Shown here one piece after another: positions 8,813 to 18,261 of a stretch of DNA of 64,000 nucleotides. A program made the translations under genes and the position numbers. The notes below the pieces were generated by a model that was not told the origin of the DNA, did no database searches, and was given only the letters and a program-made list of their open reading frames with translations. Numbering within the stretch: position 1 is the stretch's first letter; the number at the start of each line of letters is the position of its first letter. Source of the stretch: an uncultured Muribaculaceae bacterium (GTDB lineage Bacteria; Bacteroidota; Bacteroidia; Bacteroidales; Muribaculaceae); contig CAUBJF010000001.1 of the NCBI GenBank assembly GCA_958436175.1, positions 434,001 to 498,000 on the forward strand. Reading direction: 5' to 3'.

Positions 8813-10129
8813 TCATTCTTCGAAAAGAGCCCGCGACAGTGCCTGCAGAGCCTTTGTCTTGTCGGCGGCCCGTACAAGTACGGAGATGTTGTAGTTGCTG
8901 CCGCCATAGGAAATCATGCGTACCGGGATATCTGTCAAAGCCGACAGCACTCGGCTCTGGAAGCCGCAGTTATGCCATTCGAGGTCACCAACAACGCATA
9001 TTATGACCATGTCGCGGTCGACGCTGACTGTCCCGAAATGCTTGAGGTCGTCGACGATAGCAGCCAGACGCGAATCATTGTCGATTGTCAAGGTCACGCC
9101 GACTTCCGATGTAGCTATCATATCGATGCTCGTACGGTGGTTCTCGAAGGTCTCGAATACCTTGTGAAGGAAGCCGTAGGCAAGGAGCATGCGTCCCGAC
9201 TTTATCTTGATAGCCGTGATACCGTCCTTTGCAGCGACAGCCTTAATGCGGCCGTCGGGAACGGCATTGTATATAAGCGTACCGGCGGCCTCCGGCTCCA
9301 TTGTGTTGAGAAGGCGCACCGGTATGTTATGAAGCTTTGCCGGGAGCACGCAGGACGGATGCAGTATCTTGGCTCCGAAATAGGCGAGCTCGGCAGCTTC
9401 CTCGAAATGAAGAGTGCTTACAGGTCGGGTGCCTTCGACATAACGTGGGTCGTTGTTGTGCATACCGTCGATATCAGTCCAGATCTGTATCTCGTCGGCA
9501 CCAAGGACAGCGCCTATTATGGAGGCCGTATAGTCGCTGCCGCCACGCTTGAGGTTGTCGACACCGCCATGGTCGTTGCGGCAGATATATCCCTGCGTGA
9601 TGAAGAGGTCGGCCTGTGGCTCTACTTCGATAAGACGGCGGAGATTCTTGCCTATGTGCTCCATGTCGGGCTCGCCGTTCTCCAAGGTTCTCATATAGTC
9701 GAGAGCAGGGAGCAGTACGGAATTGATGCCGCTTTCATGGAGATAGCACTGCATCAGCGCCGTCGACATTAGCTCGCCCTGGGCGAGGATTTCCTTCTCG
9801 CCGGGTTCTGTGAGTCCGGGAGTGAAATACGAACGTATGATGGCGAAAGAACGCGCCACAGCCGCACTCGCTGCTGAACGTCCGTCACGACTATCGAGGA
9901 GACGTACTATCACGTCGTCGTATTTCGCTTCAAGAGCGTTGAGGGTTTCCTGCGCACCGGGAATATTGCCCTTATATAGATATTCGGCTATTTCGACAAG
10001 CGTATTTGTCGTCCCGGACATTGCCGACAGTACTACGACATTACGCCCTGCATCACGAATCAGGGCAGCTACATGCTTGATTCTCTCCGGCGAGCCTACA
10101 GATGTGCCGCCAAACTTAAGTACTTTCAT
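8813..10129 (-). CDS. lysC: Aspartate kinase (monofunctional)
   Basis: Phosphorylates aspartate in the first step toward lysine, threonine, methionine and diaminopimelate. The N terminus has KFGGTSVG (residues 5-12), the ATP-binding start of the amino acid kinase fold, with SDYTAS and WTDIDGM further on. C-terminal ACT domains (about 300-438) indicate feedback control by an end-product amino acid. No homoserine dehydrogenase domain is fused; the protein ends at 438 residues. The gene sits 33 bp after the LptF/G gene on the same strand. Confidence 0.93.
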   Translation of the reverse strand: MKVLKFGGTSVGSPERIKHVAALIRDAGRNVVVLSAMSGTTNTLVEIAEYLYKGNIPGAQETLNALEAKYDDVIVRLLDSRDGRSAASAAVARSFAIIRSYFTPGLTEPGEKEILAQGELMSTALMQCYLHESGINSVLLPALDYMRTLENGEPDMEHIGKNLRRLIEVEPQADLFITQGYICRNDHGGVDNLKRGGSDYTASIIGAVLGADEIQIWTDIDGMHNNDPRYVEGTRPVSTLHFEEAAELAYFGAKILHPSCVLPAKLHNIPVRLLNTMEPEAAGTLIYNAVPDGRIKAVAAKDGITAIKIKSGRMLLAYGFLHKVFETFENHRTSIDMIATSEVGVTLTIDNDSRLAAIVDDLKHFGTVSVDRDMVIICVVGDLEWHNCGFQSRVLSALTDIPVRMISYGGSNYNISVLVRAADKTKALQALSRALFEE

Positions 10130-10162
10130 TTCTTTTATTAACCAGCGAGAGCCATTCGCCTG

Positions 10163-11239
10163 TCATCTTCTGGATGCTTTGCGATAGAGCACGATGGCTA
10201 TGATAGAATATAAAACATTAGGTATCCACATGGCAACTGTCGCCGATGTCAGGCCCGATATGGCGAAAGTCTGCGTGATAGTCATGAATAAGATGTAACT
10301 GAAACTTAGCACCAGGCCGATGCCGATATTCATGCCCATGCCGTCCTTGACCTTTCGTACCGACAGAGTCATGCCGATAAGTGTCAGGATAAAGGCTGCC
10401 GCTGTCATCGCTATACGGCGTTCTCGTTCGACTTCGAAGGACTGTATATTTGCTACGCCACGTTTCTTCTGGCGCTCGATGTAGAGATTCAGTTCGGGGG
10501 TTGTCATTTTTTCGTGGTCGTTGACAGCGATGAGGAAGTCGCTGGGCTCGAACGGTATGATAGTATCGAGTTGCCGACCCTCGGTGATGAACTCGCGGTC
10601 GCCCCGGAAGTCGCGTATAACGTAATCGTTGATGCGCCAGTTATAGAGAGTATCCCAGTGGATGGACTGGGCGGTCAGACGCGATGTCAGTCGCTTGTTC
10701 TCATCGAAGCTTTCTAAAGAGAAACGATTGCCGGTCTTGCTGATGTTGTCGTAACGGCCCATGTAGGCAATCTCGCCGGGCGCTACCATCAGCATTATGT
10801 TCACGCCATAGTCGACACGCTTGTTTTTGACGTATGTATTGGCATAGTTGAGTCGTTTGACGTTCGCCGGAGGAATGATATACGCGCTCAGCACATAAGT
10901 TGCGCACGCTATAAGAGCGGCTGACACCAGGTATGGCCGCAGCAGTCGCCTGAAGCTCATACCGGCCGACATCATAGCGATAATCTCACTGTTACCTGCA
11001 AGCTTGGAGGTGAAGAAGATGACGGCAATGAAAGTGAACAGCGGCGAGAACTGATTGGCGAAGTATGGAAGAAAATTGAGGAAGTAGTCGAAGATAGTAG
11101 CCTTCAGCGGTGCCTTGATGAAGGAATCGAGTTTCTCGTTGATATCGAACATCACTACGATCGCCAGCAGCAGGACAATGGCGAAGACGTATGTCCCGAG
11201 GAACTTACGGATGATATATCTGTCGAGAATCTTGAACAC
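10163..11239 (-). CDS. LptF/LptG family LPS-export permease
   Basis: Inner-membrane permease subunit of the Lpt ABC transporter, which pulls LPS toward the outer membrane. Hydrophobic segments cluster at the N terminus (about residues 10-115) and C terminus, with a periplasmic jellyroll-like region between, the YjgP/YjgQ layout. The open frame begins at ATG 11317 inside tgt, but GTG 11239 gives the canonical start VFKILDRYIIRKF and a 22-bp gap to tgt, so I prefer it. It cannot be assigned to LptF or LptG from sequence alone. No partner permease is adjacent. Confidence 0.88.
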   Translation of the reverse strand: MFKILDRYIIRKFLGTYVFAIVLLLAIVVMFDINEKLDSFIKAPLKATIFDYFLNFLPYFANQFSPLFTFIAVIFFTSKLAGNSEIIAMMSAGMSFRRLLRPYLVSAALIACATYVLSAYIIPPANVKRLNYANTYVKNKRVDYGVNIMLMVAPGEIAYMGRYDNISKTGNRFSLESFDENKRLTSRLTAQSIHWDTLYNWRINDYVIRDFRGDREFITEGRQLDTIIPFEPSDFLIAVNDHEKMTTPELNLYIERQKKRGVANIQSFEVERERRIAMTAAAFILTLIGMTLSVRKVKDGMGMNIGIGLVLSFSYILFMTITQTFAISGLTSATVAMWIPNVLYSIIAIVLYRKASRR

Positions 11240-11261
11240 TTTCGTAGTTTTTATATCGTTT

Positions 11262-12392
11262 TTACAGACGCCGCGACAGCTTGCCGACCATTTCGGTCTT
11301 CCAGTCGTGGAAATCACCGGACATGATATGCTTACGAGCTTCCCCTACAAGCCACAGATAGAAGGCTAAGTTGTGGATGGATGCTATCTGCAATCCTAAG
11401 AGCTCGTTGGCCACGAAAAGATGGCGGACATAGGCTTTGGAATAAACGCGGTCGACAATCGACGGGCCGTCGGGCCACAGCGGCGAAAAATCGTCGGCCC
11501 ACTTGGCGTTGCGCATATTCATGGTTCCTTCGGGCGTAAAGAGCATGCCGTTGCGCCCGTTTCGCGTCGGCATGACGCAATCCATCATATCGACACCGCG
11601 ATCGATAGCTTCGAGGATGTTGACCGGCGTGCCTACACCCATGAGATATCGGGGACGGTCTTCAGGCAGGATGTCGTTGACGACTTCAATCATGTCGTAC
11701 ATCACCTCGGCAGGCTCTCCCACGGCAAGACCTCCGATAGCGTAACCGTCGGCACCTAATGCCACGGCATGACGGGCAGCCTCACGCCGCAGATCGGGAT
11801 ATGTGCATCCCTGGACAATGGGGAAATAGCTCTGATAGTACCCATAATGAGGCTCTGTCTCCTTATAGTGTTTCCAGCCGCGTTCAAGCCAGCGCTTGGT
11901 AAGGTCCAGCGAACGACGGGTATAGCTTCTGTCGGCGGTACCGGGAGCACATTCATCAAGAGCCATCATGATATCGGAGCCTATGATTCTCTGGATATCG
12001 ACGACATTTTCAGGCGTGAAGAGATGTTTTGAGCCGTCGATATGGCTGCGGAAATGTGCACCTTCCTCGGTAAGCTTGCGGATAGCGCTGAGCGAGAAAA
12101 CCTGAAAGCCGCCGCTATCAGTCAGAATAGGGCGTTCCCAGCCATTGAACCTGTGCAGACCTCCGGCCTTCTCTATGATGTCCATCCCGGGTCGAAGATA
12201 GAGATGGTAGGTATTGCCTAGGATAATCTGCGCTTTGATGTCGTCGCGCAGCTCATGCATGTGTACACCCTTGACCGTCCCGGCTGTGCCTACCGGCATG
12301 AAGATAGGGGTAAGTATATCGCCGTGGTCTGTGTTTATGACACCGGCACGAGCCGCCGTGCCTGAGCATTTGCTTTCGACTGTAAACTTCAT
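11262..12392 (-). CDS. tgt: Tgt, queuine/preQ1 tRNA-guanine transglycosylase
   Basis: Exchanges guanine-34 of GUN-anticodon tRNAs for preQ1 on the way to queuosine. Family motifs are DSGGFQVFSLS, the nucleophile region MMDCVMPTRNGRNG, and GGLAVGEP. The usual CxCxxC zinc ligands are absent: where bacterial homologues carry cysteines before RAYLRHL, this protein has VDRVYSKAYVRHL, although the later HNLAFY histidine remains. I believe this loss is shared by Bacteroidetes Tgt. It starts almost directly after its own promoter. queA, the next step, lies at 42152-43384. Confidence 0.95.
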   Translation of the reverse strand: MKFTVESKCSGTAARAGVINTDHGDILTPIFMPVGTAGTVKGVHMHELRDDIKAQIILGNTYHLYLRPGMDIIEKAGGLHRFNGWERPILTDSGGFQVFSLSAIRKLTEEGAHFRSHIDGSKHLFTPENVVDIQRIIGSDIMMALDECAPGTADRSYTRRSLDLTKRWLERGWKHYKETEPHYGYYQSYFPIVQGCTYPDLRREAARHAVALGADGYAIGGLAVGEPAEVMYDMIEVVNDILPEDRPRYLMGVGTPVNILEAIDRGVDMMDCVMPTRNGRNGMLFTPEGTMNMRNAKWADDFSPLWPDGPSIVDRVYSKAYVRHLFVANELLGLQIASIHNLAFYLWLVGEARKHIMSGDFHDWKTEMVGKLSRRL

Positions 12393-12396
12393 GGTG

Positions 12397-12427
12397 CAAA
12401 GGTACGAATAAGTAGAGAGAAATCAAA
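12397..12427 (-). promoter_or_regulatory. Promoter for tgt, possibly producing a leaderless mRNA
   Basis: Minus strand: TTTG (12427-12424), 19-bp spacer, TACCTTTG (12404-12397), then only CACC before ATG 12392. With a start about 4-6 nt past the TTTG, transcription would begin at or next to the start codon. The -33 box coincides with the T run of the GH3 terminator. Confidence 0.7.
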
Positions 12428-12428
12428 A

Positions 12429-12464
12429 CCGCCGGGGCAAGGAAGGTTCCTCAAGCACCGGCGG
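12429..12464 (-). terminator. Intrinsic terminator after the GH3 gene
   Basis: Minus-strand stem CCGCCGG/CCGGCGG (12464-12458 with 12435-12429) is followed by TTTTGATTT. It lies about 27 bp past the GH3 stop and overlaps the tgt promoter. Confidence 0.7.
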
Positions 12465-12491
12465 CGAAGTTATTGATTGTTATGACCGTAT

Positions 12492-14822
12492 TCAAATATT
12501 TGGAGTATCCCAGACCTTTGTGCTTTCACATGTCACTGTCTGTGTCTGGTCGCCTACTTTGAGAACAAAGTCACCCTCTTCGAGAGTCCATTTGCCATCG
12601 GTATTCACGAAAGCCAGTTTCTTGGCCGGGAGTTCGAACTTCACGGTCTTGGTCTCGCCGGGGGCAAGGCTTATCTTGGTGAAGTCGCGCAGACGGCGGT
12701 TATCGGGAACGAGGGAAGCGACGAGGTCGCTGCTGTACAGGAGAACCGGTTCGCTGCCTTCGACCTTGCCGGTATTGGTGACATCGACTGTGATCGTCAG
12801 CGTGTCGTATTCGTTGAAACGGGTCTTGTCGACCTTGAGATTGCTGTAGTTATAGCTTGTATAGCTAAGTCCGAAACCGAACGGCCACTGAAGTGAAACC
12901 TTGGCATCATAGTTGTAAGCACCATCCATTGTAGCGACTTCCTCGCTGACTTTATAGTCATAGTTTGCGAGCGAGTTGATTTCTCGGGGATAGGTGTATG
13001 GAAGCTTGGCGGAGAAGTTGGCATCACCGGCGATAAGGTTTGCGAGAGCGTCGCCTCCATAGTTACCCGGAAGAAGGATATCGACAACGGCTACAGCCAA
13101 GGGTTCGATATCGGCGATGAGACGAGGACGGCCTTCGTTAAGGACGAGGACGATAGGCTTACCAGTCTGGGCGAGAGCCTTGACGAGATTGCGCTGGTTC
13201 TCGGAAAGCCAGAGGTCGGTAAGGTTGCCCGGAGTCTCGCAATAGCTGTTCTCGCCGATACATGCGATGATGACATCGGCATTTGCTGCGGCAGCGACAG
13301 CTTTATCGATCGCAGGCTCGTTCTCTACGTAATAATTGGCATTCTCGTTGTAGGTCACACCCTGTTCGAGGATGATGTTTTCTTTGCCGTATTTGTTGCA
13401 GAAGGCTTCGTAGATAGTATTGTACTGTTCTGAGAGCTTTTCAGTCTTGGACCCCTGCCATGTATAGCTCCAGCCGCCGTTGAGACAACGCATCTGGTTG
13501 GCATTGGGACCTGTGATAAGTATCTTCTTATCGAGAGCTATAGGAAGGATGCCTTCGTTTTTGAGAAGGATTTCCGAACCTTCGGCTGCTCTCAGGGCTG
13601 TATCCTTGAATTGGAGACTTCCGAATTTGTCATACCCCTTACCGCCGGTATTGGGATGGTCGAACAGTCCGAGACGGTATTTGAGACGGAGTATACGGCG
13701 GTTGGCATCGTCGATACGTTCCATGCTGACAGCGCCCTCGTTGACGAGTTCTTTGAGCAAGGTACAGAAATCTGTAGAGTAAGGATCCATGCTCATGTCG
13801 ATACCGGCATTGATGGCAATGCGGATAGCGTCTTTCTTATCCTTGGCCACTTTCTCGCGTGTATAGAGGTTCATGATATCGGCCCAGTCGGTCACAATCA
13901 TACCGTCCCATTCGAGATCCTTCTTGAGCCATTGAGTCAGGTATTCGTAGCTTGCATGGAGGGGCACACCGTTGATGCTTCCAGAGTTGACCATGATGGT
14001 GAGGGCACCAGCCTGGATAGCACATTTGAAAGGCTCGAAATATTTCTCACGGATGACATTCGGGGATATATAGGCAGGCGTACGGTCCTTGCCGGTGAAA
14101 GGAGCGCCGTAGCCCATATAGTGCTTCACGCTCGTAGCCACATGGTATTTGCCTATATGGTTGGGATCATCGCCCTGAAGACCTTTGATTGCAGCCACTA
14201 CCATCTTGGAATTGACTACGGGGTCTTCACCGTAGCTCTCCCAGATACGCGACCACCGCGGGTCTCGGCCAAGGTCGATTGTCGGGTTATAAACCCAGGG
14301 GCAGTCGGCCGCACGGCTTTCATAGCCCGTTATTTTGCCAAGTTCTGTTGCCATGCCTGTATCGAAGGACGCTGCAAGGTTTATGGGCTGGGGATAGAGG
14401 GTGCCGTTCTGGATATAGGTCGAACCGTGATTGTTGTCGAGACCATAGACCGTCGGGATACCGATATACTCCATGGAATATTTCTGGATAGTCGGAATCC
14501 AGTAATGCCAGTCTTCAATGGTACCGGCGTATGTCGCCGGAGCGTTGAGGAAAGAGCCGACGCGGAAAGTCTTTATAGCTTCGGCGAGCTGCTCCTCATT
14601 AAGGGTAAAAGGATGGTTCCTGTTCCAGTCGGTAGTGCCGAATATGTCGATGTTCAGTTCGAGCATCTGGCCAACCTTGTCGTCGAGTGTCATCTTTTTC
14701 AGAGTTTCCTCTACACGGCGCTCGATGGCCTCATCCCGGGGGATGGCAGGCTCGACAGCCTGTGCTGTCAGCATGGACATAGCAAATGTACTTAATAGTA
14801 CTGTCTTTGAAAGGTTTCGCAT
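12492..14822 (-). CDS. Glycoside hydrolase family 3 beta-glucosidase
   Basis: 776-aa secreted BglX-like enzyme that removes terminal beta-linked glucose, probably in the periplasm. A signal peptide (residues 1-22, ending AQAVEP) precedes the GH3 N domain. The nucleophile Asp is in GMIVTDWADIM, and PWVYNPTIDLGRDPRWSR is a family hallmark. The C-terminal alpha/beta domain contains GPNANQMRCLNGGW and GENSYCETPG, and a fibronectin-III-like domain closes the protein (VDVTNTGKVEGSEPV). The gene stands between sufS and tgt without SusC/D genes, so it is not part of a visible polysaccharide-utilisation locus. Confidence 0.93.
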   Translation of the reverse strand: MRNLSKTVLLSTFAMSMLTAQAVEPAIPRDEAIERRVEETLKKMTLDDKVGQMLELNIDIFGTTDWNRNHPFTLNEEQLAEAIKTFRVGSFLNAPATYAGTIEDWHYWIPTIQKYSMEYIGIPTVYGLDNNHGSTYIQNGTLYPQPINLAASFDTGMATELGKITGYESRAADCPWVYNPTIDLGRDPRWSRIWESYGEDPVVNSKMVVAAIKGLQGDDPNHIGKYHVATSVKHYMGYGAPFTGKDRTPAYISPNVIREKYFEPFKCAIQAGALTIMVNSGSINGVPLHASYEYLTQWLKKDLEWDGMIVTDWADIMNLYTREKVAKDKKDAIRIAINAGIDMSMDPYSTDFCTLLKELVNEGAVSMERIDDANRRILRLKYRLGLFDHPNTGGKGYDKFGSLQFKDTALRAAEGSEILLKNEGILPIALDKKILITGPNANQMRCLNGGWSYTWQGSKTEKLSEQYNTIYEAFCNKYGKENIILEQGVTYNENANYYVENEPAIDKAVAAAANADVIIACIGENSYCETPGNLTDLWLSENQRNLVKALAQTGKPIVLVLNEGRPRLIADIEPLAVAVVDILLPGNYGGDALANLIAGDANFSAKLPYTYPREINSLANYDYKVSEEVATMDGAYNYDAKVSLQWPFGFGLSYTSYNYSNLKVDKTRFNEYDTLTITVDVTNTGKVEGSEPVLLYSSDLVASLVPDNRRLRDFTKISLAPGETKTVKFELPAKKLAFVNTDGKWTLEEGDFVLKVGDQTQTVTCESTKVWDTPNI

Positions 14823-14879
14823 GATATTACAATAATTAATTATTTGTTCCGGTCATCTGATATGAAAACCTATTATAAG

Positions 14880-16103
14880 TCAGGTAAGCATCGCAGCCAC
14901 ACGGTGCAGAGCTTTGATGAAAGTATCGACTTCTTCCATGGTATTATAGAGAGCGAAGGAAGCTCGAACCGTCCCTTCAATGCCATAACGCTCCATCAGC
15001 GGCTGTGCGCAATGATGTCCCGTTCGAACAGCTATGCCCATCTGGTCGAGAAGCACGCCTGTGTCATAGTGATGGGCATTCCCGAGCAGGAAGGATATAA
15101 CAGCTTCCTTGCCAGGAGCAGTACCGTAGATACGGAGTCCGGAGATACGCATCATTTCCGCAGTAGCATAGTCAAGGAGCTCTTTCTCATGAGCTGCAAT
15201 GGCGTCTATGCCTACAAGCTCCATATAGTCGATAGCTTTCGAGAGAGCAGCAGCCCCTACAAAATCGGGCGTACCGGCCTCGAATTTATAGGGAAGTGCA
15301 GCCCATGTAGTACCGCTGAAGCTCACGTGGCCAATCATCTCGCCACCACCCTGGTAGGGAGGCATCTTCTCGAGTAAATCACGACGGCCATAAAGGATGC
15401 CTACACCTGTCGGTCCGTACATCTTGTGCGAGGAAAAGGCATAGAAATCAGCACCGAGAGCCTTGACATCGACGTGTCTGTGGGCTGTGGCCTGAGCACC
15501 GTCAACGCAGACGACTGCGCCATGACTATGAGCTATCTCAGCCATCTCGGCAACAGGATTGACCGTACCGAGCACGTTAGAGACATGAGTGAACGAAACC
15601 AGCCTCGTACGTGGCGTAAAAAGCTTCTTGTAGACATCAAGATCGAGGAGACCTTCCTCAGTGACAGGCACTACCTTGATGACGATTCCTCGACGCTGTG
15701 CGAGCAGCTGCCAAGGCACAATGTTGGAATGGTGTTCCATCTCGGTGATTATCACCTCGTCGCCTTCGTCGAGAAGCTGTCCGTAGGACGATGCAACAAG
15801 ATTGATACCCTCGGTAGTTCCACGGGTGAAGATAATCTCTTCTATAGAATCAGCACCGAGGAATCCACGCACACGTTCGCGAGAATGTTCCATGGAAGCC
15901 GTCGCCTTCTGCGACAGGCAGTGGACACCGCGATGCACATTGGCTTTCTCAGTGAAATACTGGTGTTCTATGGCATTGACGACACATCGTGGAGTCTGGC
16001 TCGTGGCTGTGTTGTCGAGATATATAAGCGGGCGGCCATAGACTGTGCTTGTGAGTATCGGGAAGTCGCGGCGAAGCGCTTCCACATCGTATTTACCGTT
16101 CAT
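14880..16103 (-). CDS. sufS: SufS cysteine desulfurase
   Basis: PLP enzyme that takes sulfur from cysteine as a persulfide for Fe-S cluster building. The PLP lysine lies in AFSSHKMYGPTG and the active-site Cys in RTGHHCAQPL. The frame extends to ATG 16124, but ATG 16103 overlaps the sufD stop in an ATGA and gives the expected N terminus MNGKYDVEALRRDFPIL, 407 aa. It is the last gene of cvpA-sufBCDS. No sufE or sufU is next to it, so the sulfur-transfer partner must be encoded elsewhere. Confidence 0.95.
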   Translation of the reverse strand: MNGKYDVEALRRDFPILTSTVYGRPLIYLDNTATSQTPRCVVNAIEHQYFTEKANVHRGVHCLSQKATASMEHSRERVRGFLGADSIEEIIFTRGTTEGINLVASSYGQLLDEGDEVIITEMEHHSNIVPWQLLAQRRGIVIKVVPVTEEGLLDLDVYKKLFTPRTRLVSFTHVSNVLGTVNPVAEMAEIAHSHGAVVCVDGAQATAHRHVDVKALGADFYAFSSHKMYGPTGVGILYGRRDLLEKMPPYQGGGEMIGHVSFSGTTWAALPYKFEAGTPDFVGAAALSKAIDYMELVGIDAIAAHEKELLDYATAEMMRISGLRIYGTAPGKEAVISFLLGNAHHYDTGVLLDQMGIAVRTGHHCAQPLMERYGIEGTVRASFALYNTMEEVDTFIKALHRVAAMLT

Positions 16104-17464
16104 TTGTGGCATGTTGAGGCACATGAAGCGCAGGAAGCCTCAGCACCGCCGAGACGTTTCTCGACGAGGTGATGGAGACGTTCGCGCAGAATGTCGAAAG
16201 AGATATTGTCGATAACATCGACCATGAAAGCCTGGGTCAGCATCATTCGGGCTTCCTCTTCGGGGATACCGCGAGAACGCATGTAGAACAAGGCTCTCTC
16301 GTCAAGCTGGCCGACGGTTGCGCCATGACCGCATTTCACTTCGTCGCAGTATATTTCAAGCTGTGGGGCCGTCATCATACGGGCTTCGGGCGAAACAAGC
16401 AGGTTACGGTTTGTCTGTACGGCATCGGTGAACTGGGCCTTTTCGTCCACGATGATACGTCCGCCGAAAGCGCCACGGGAATTATCGAAAAGGGCATTTT
16501 TGAAGAGCTGATGGCTATTGCAATGAGTCGCATTATGACGGAGGACAACATTTGTATCGACCGCCTGTTCGCCGGAACATATCGCCATACCGCCAAGCAG
16601 GGTCTCGGCATGGTCGCCGTTGACACTGACGCGGTAATCATTGCGCGATATGCCTCCGCAGAGGGTATAAGTGTTTGCTGTCAGGCGCGAATCGTGACCC
16701 TGGGTCGAAAACAGCTGCCAGCGACGGCGATTCTGCAAAGAGCTTTCCTCGATATCATAAATCTCCACTTCGGCACGGTCGCCGACGAAGACCTCTATCA
16801 CCTGCGAGGCCATGCTCCGGACATCGCGTGCCTGCGAATGGTCGCACAGCAGGAGTTTGACAGCGGAACCCTCCCCTGCGACGACGAGTATGCGCCTGGC
16901 CATGAAGAGAGGTTCCGTCGAGTTGAATATATTGACAATCTGTATCGCCTTTTCAAGATGCACACCTGTCTGGAGGTAGACGAACACGCCGTCCTGCATC
17001 ATCATTGTATTAAGCTGGGCTGCCGCATCATCTTCCGGGACGAGACGACCAAGATAACGGCTCACGATATCGGGATATTCCGCCGCGGCCTGTGACAGCG
17101 ACATGACCATCACGCCATGAGGCAGATTGCCGATGAGATTCGGAGTAGGACGGAAAACATCGTTGACGACAACACCGAGCAAGGTGCTCAGGTGCGGCAC
17201 ATCGCAACGGAAAGAAGCGGCCACGTCTACATCGAAGGCCCGACGGGCGAGATTAACGCCGTAGTCGGGTTCGAAGAACGACGACAGACGGCTTTGAGGC
17301 AGTTCCGAAATATCGTTCCATCCGCGACGACCGGCTTCTTCAATTGCCGATGCGGCACGACGGCGCAGCTCCGTGAAGACGGCAGGCGAAGTCTTGTCGA
17401 AGGTCTCGCGGTTGTCCTGATAGAGGTCGAGATACTGCTGTAAGGATTGTACGGCTGCTTTCAT
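16100..17464 (-). CDS. sufD: SufD, Fe-S scaffold subunit
   Basis: 454-aa beta-helical partner of SufB in the SufBC2D scaffold. The SufBD family core is visible at the C terminus (DEVKCGHGATVGQLDERALFYMRSRGI; the H and G residues are conserved), and the N-terminal part is helical and variable. It overlaps sufC and sufS by ATGA on both sides, so the complex subunits are translationally coupled. Confidence 0.93.
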   Translation of the reverse strand: MKAAVQSLQQYLDLYQDNRETFDKTSPAVFTELRRRAASAIEEAGRRGWNDISELPQSRLSSFFEPDYGVNLARRAFDVDVAASFRCDVPHLSTLLGVVVNDVFRPTPNLIGNLPHGVMVMSLSQAAAEYPDIVSRYLGRLVPEDDAAAQLNTMMMQDGVFVYLQTGVHLEKAIQIVNIFNSTEPLFMARRILVVAGEGSAVKLLLCDHSQARDVRSMASQVIEVFVGDRAEVEIYDIEESSLQNRRRWQLFSTQGHDSRLTANTYTLCGGISRNDYRVSVNGDHAETLLGGMAICSGEQAVDTNVVLRHNATHCNSHQLFKNALFDNSRGAFGGRIIVDEKAQFTDAVQTNRNLLVSPEARMMTAPQLEIYCDEVKCGHGATVGQLDERALFYMRSRGIPEEEARMMLTQAFMVDVIDNISFDILRERLHHLVEKRLGGAEASCASCASTCHK

Positions 17465-18228
17465 TCTCCGTCGACTTGTTGTTTGATCCAGTCGTAGCCT
17501 TTCTCTTCAAGCTCGAGAGCCAGTTCGGGGCCGCCGGAATAGACGATACGGCCCTTGTAGAGGATATGGACGTAATCGGGCTTGATATAGTCGAGCAGAC
17601 GCTGGTAGTGTGTGATGACGATAGTTGCGTTGCTGTCGGTCCGAAGCTTGTTGACACCTCCGGCAACGATGCGGAGAGCATCGATATCGAGACCGCTGTC
17701 TGTTTCGTCGAGAATCGACAGACGCGGCTCAAGGACGGCCATCTGGAAGATTTCATTGCGTTTCTTCTCGCCTCCGGAGAAACCTTCGTTGACGGAACGC
17801 GAAGCGAGTTTGTTGTCAAGCTCGACGATTGCCCGTTTCTGCCGCATCATCTTCAGGAAATCGCCGGCCGAAAGAGGAGCTTCGTTGAAATACTTGCGTT
17901 TGGCATTGACGGCAGCACGCATGAAGTTGACCATCGTAACACCAGGAATCTCGACAGGGTACTGGAACGAAAGGAACAAGCCTTCGTGCGAACGGTCCTC
18001 GGGAGAAAGCGAAAGAAGGTCGATGCCATGGAAACTTGCGCTACCGCCTGTCACTGTATACCGGGGGTCACCGGCAAGAACACCGGAAAGTGTACTCTTG
18101 CCGGATCCGTTCGGACCCATGATGGCATGTACTTCGCCGGGACGCACCGTGAGATTGATGCCCCGCAATATTTCTTTTCCTTCGATACCTGCTCGAAGGT
18201 TCTCGACTTTGAGAAGATCTTCAGACAT
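17461..18228 (-). CDS. sufC: SufC, Fe-S assembly ATPase
   Basis: ABC-type ATPase that powers SufBCD. Walker A GPNGSGKST spans residues 38-46, the signature is FSGGEKKRNE, and Walker B is LSILDETDSGLDID, with the SufC-typical DETDSGLD. The usual ABC glutamate after Walker B is present. 255 aa is the normal length. The gene is 33 bp after sufB and overlaps sufD by four bases. Confidence 0.96.
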   Translation of the reverse strand: MSEDLLKVENLRAGIEGKEILRGINLTVRPGEVHAIMGPNGSGKSTLSGVLAGDPRYTVTGGSASFHGIDLLSLSPEDRSHEGLFLSFQYPVEIPGVTMVNFMRAAVNAKRKYFNEAPLSAGDFLKMMRQKRAIVELDNKLASRSVNEGFSGGEKKRNEIFQMAVLEPRLSILDETDSGLDIDALRIVAGGVNKLRTDSNATIVITHYQRLLDYIKPDYVHILYKGRIVYSGGPELALELEEKGYDWIKQQVDGE

Positions 18229-18261
18229 TATATTTTCAGTATTGTCGTGTTAGTATTAAGT

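Noticed and set aside
8768..9772. 334-codon open frame opposite the aspartokinase gene
   Set aside because: It is the complement of a clear kinase with conserved motifs; the protein has no domain, signal or sensible start context.
13611..14795. 394-codon open frame opposite the GH3 gene
   Set aside because: Antisense shadow caused by codon bias in a GC-rich gene; no recognisable domain.
15426..17095. Long plus-strand frames opposite sufS and sufD
   Set aside because: Antisense shadows; the minus-strand genes have catalytic motifs and ATGA coupling.
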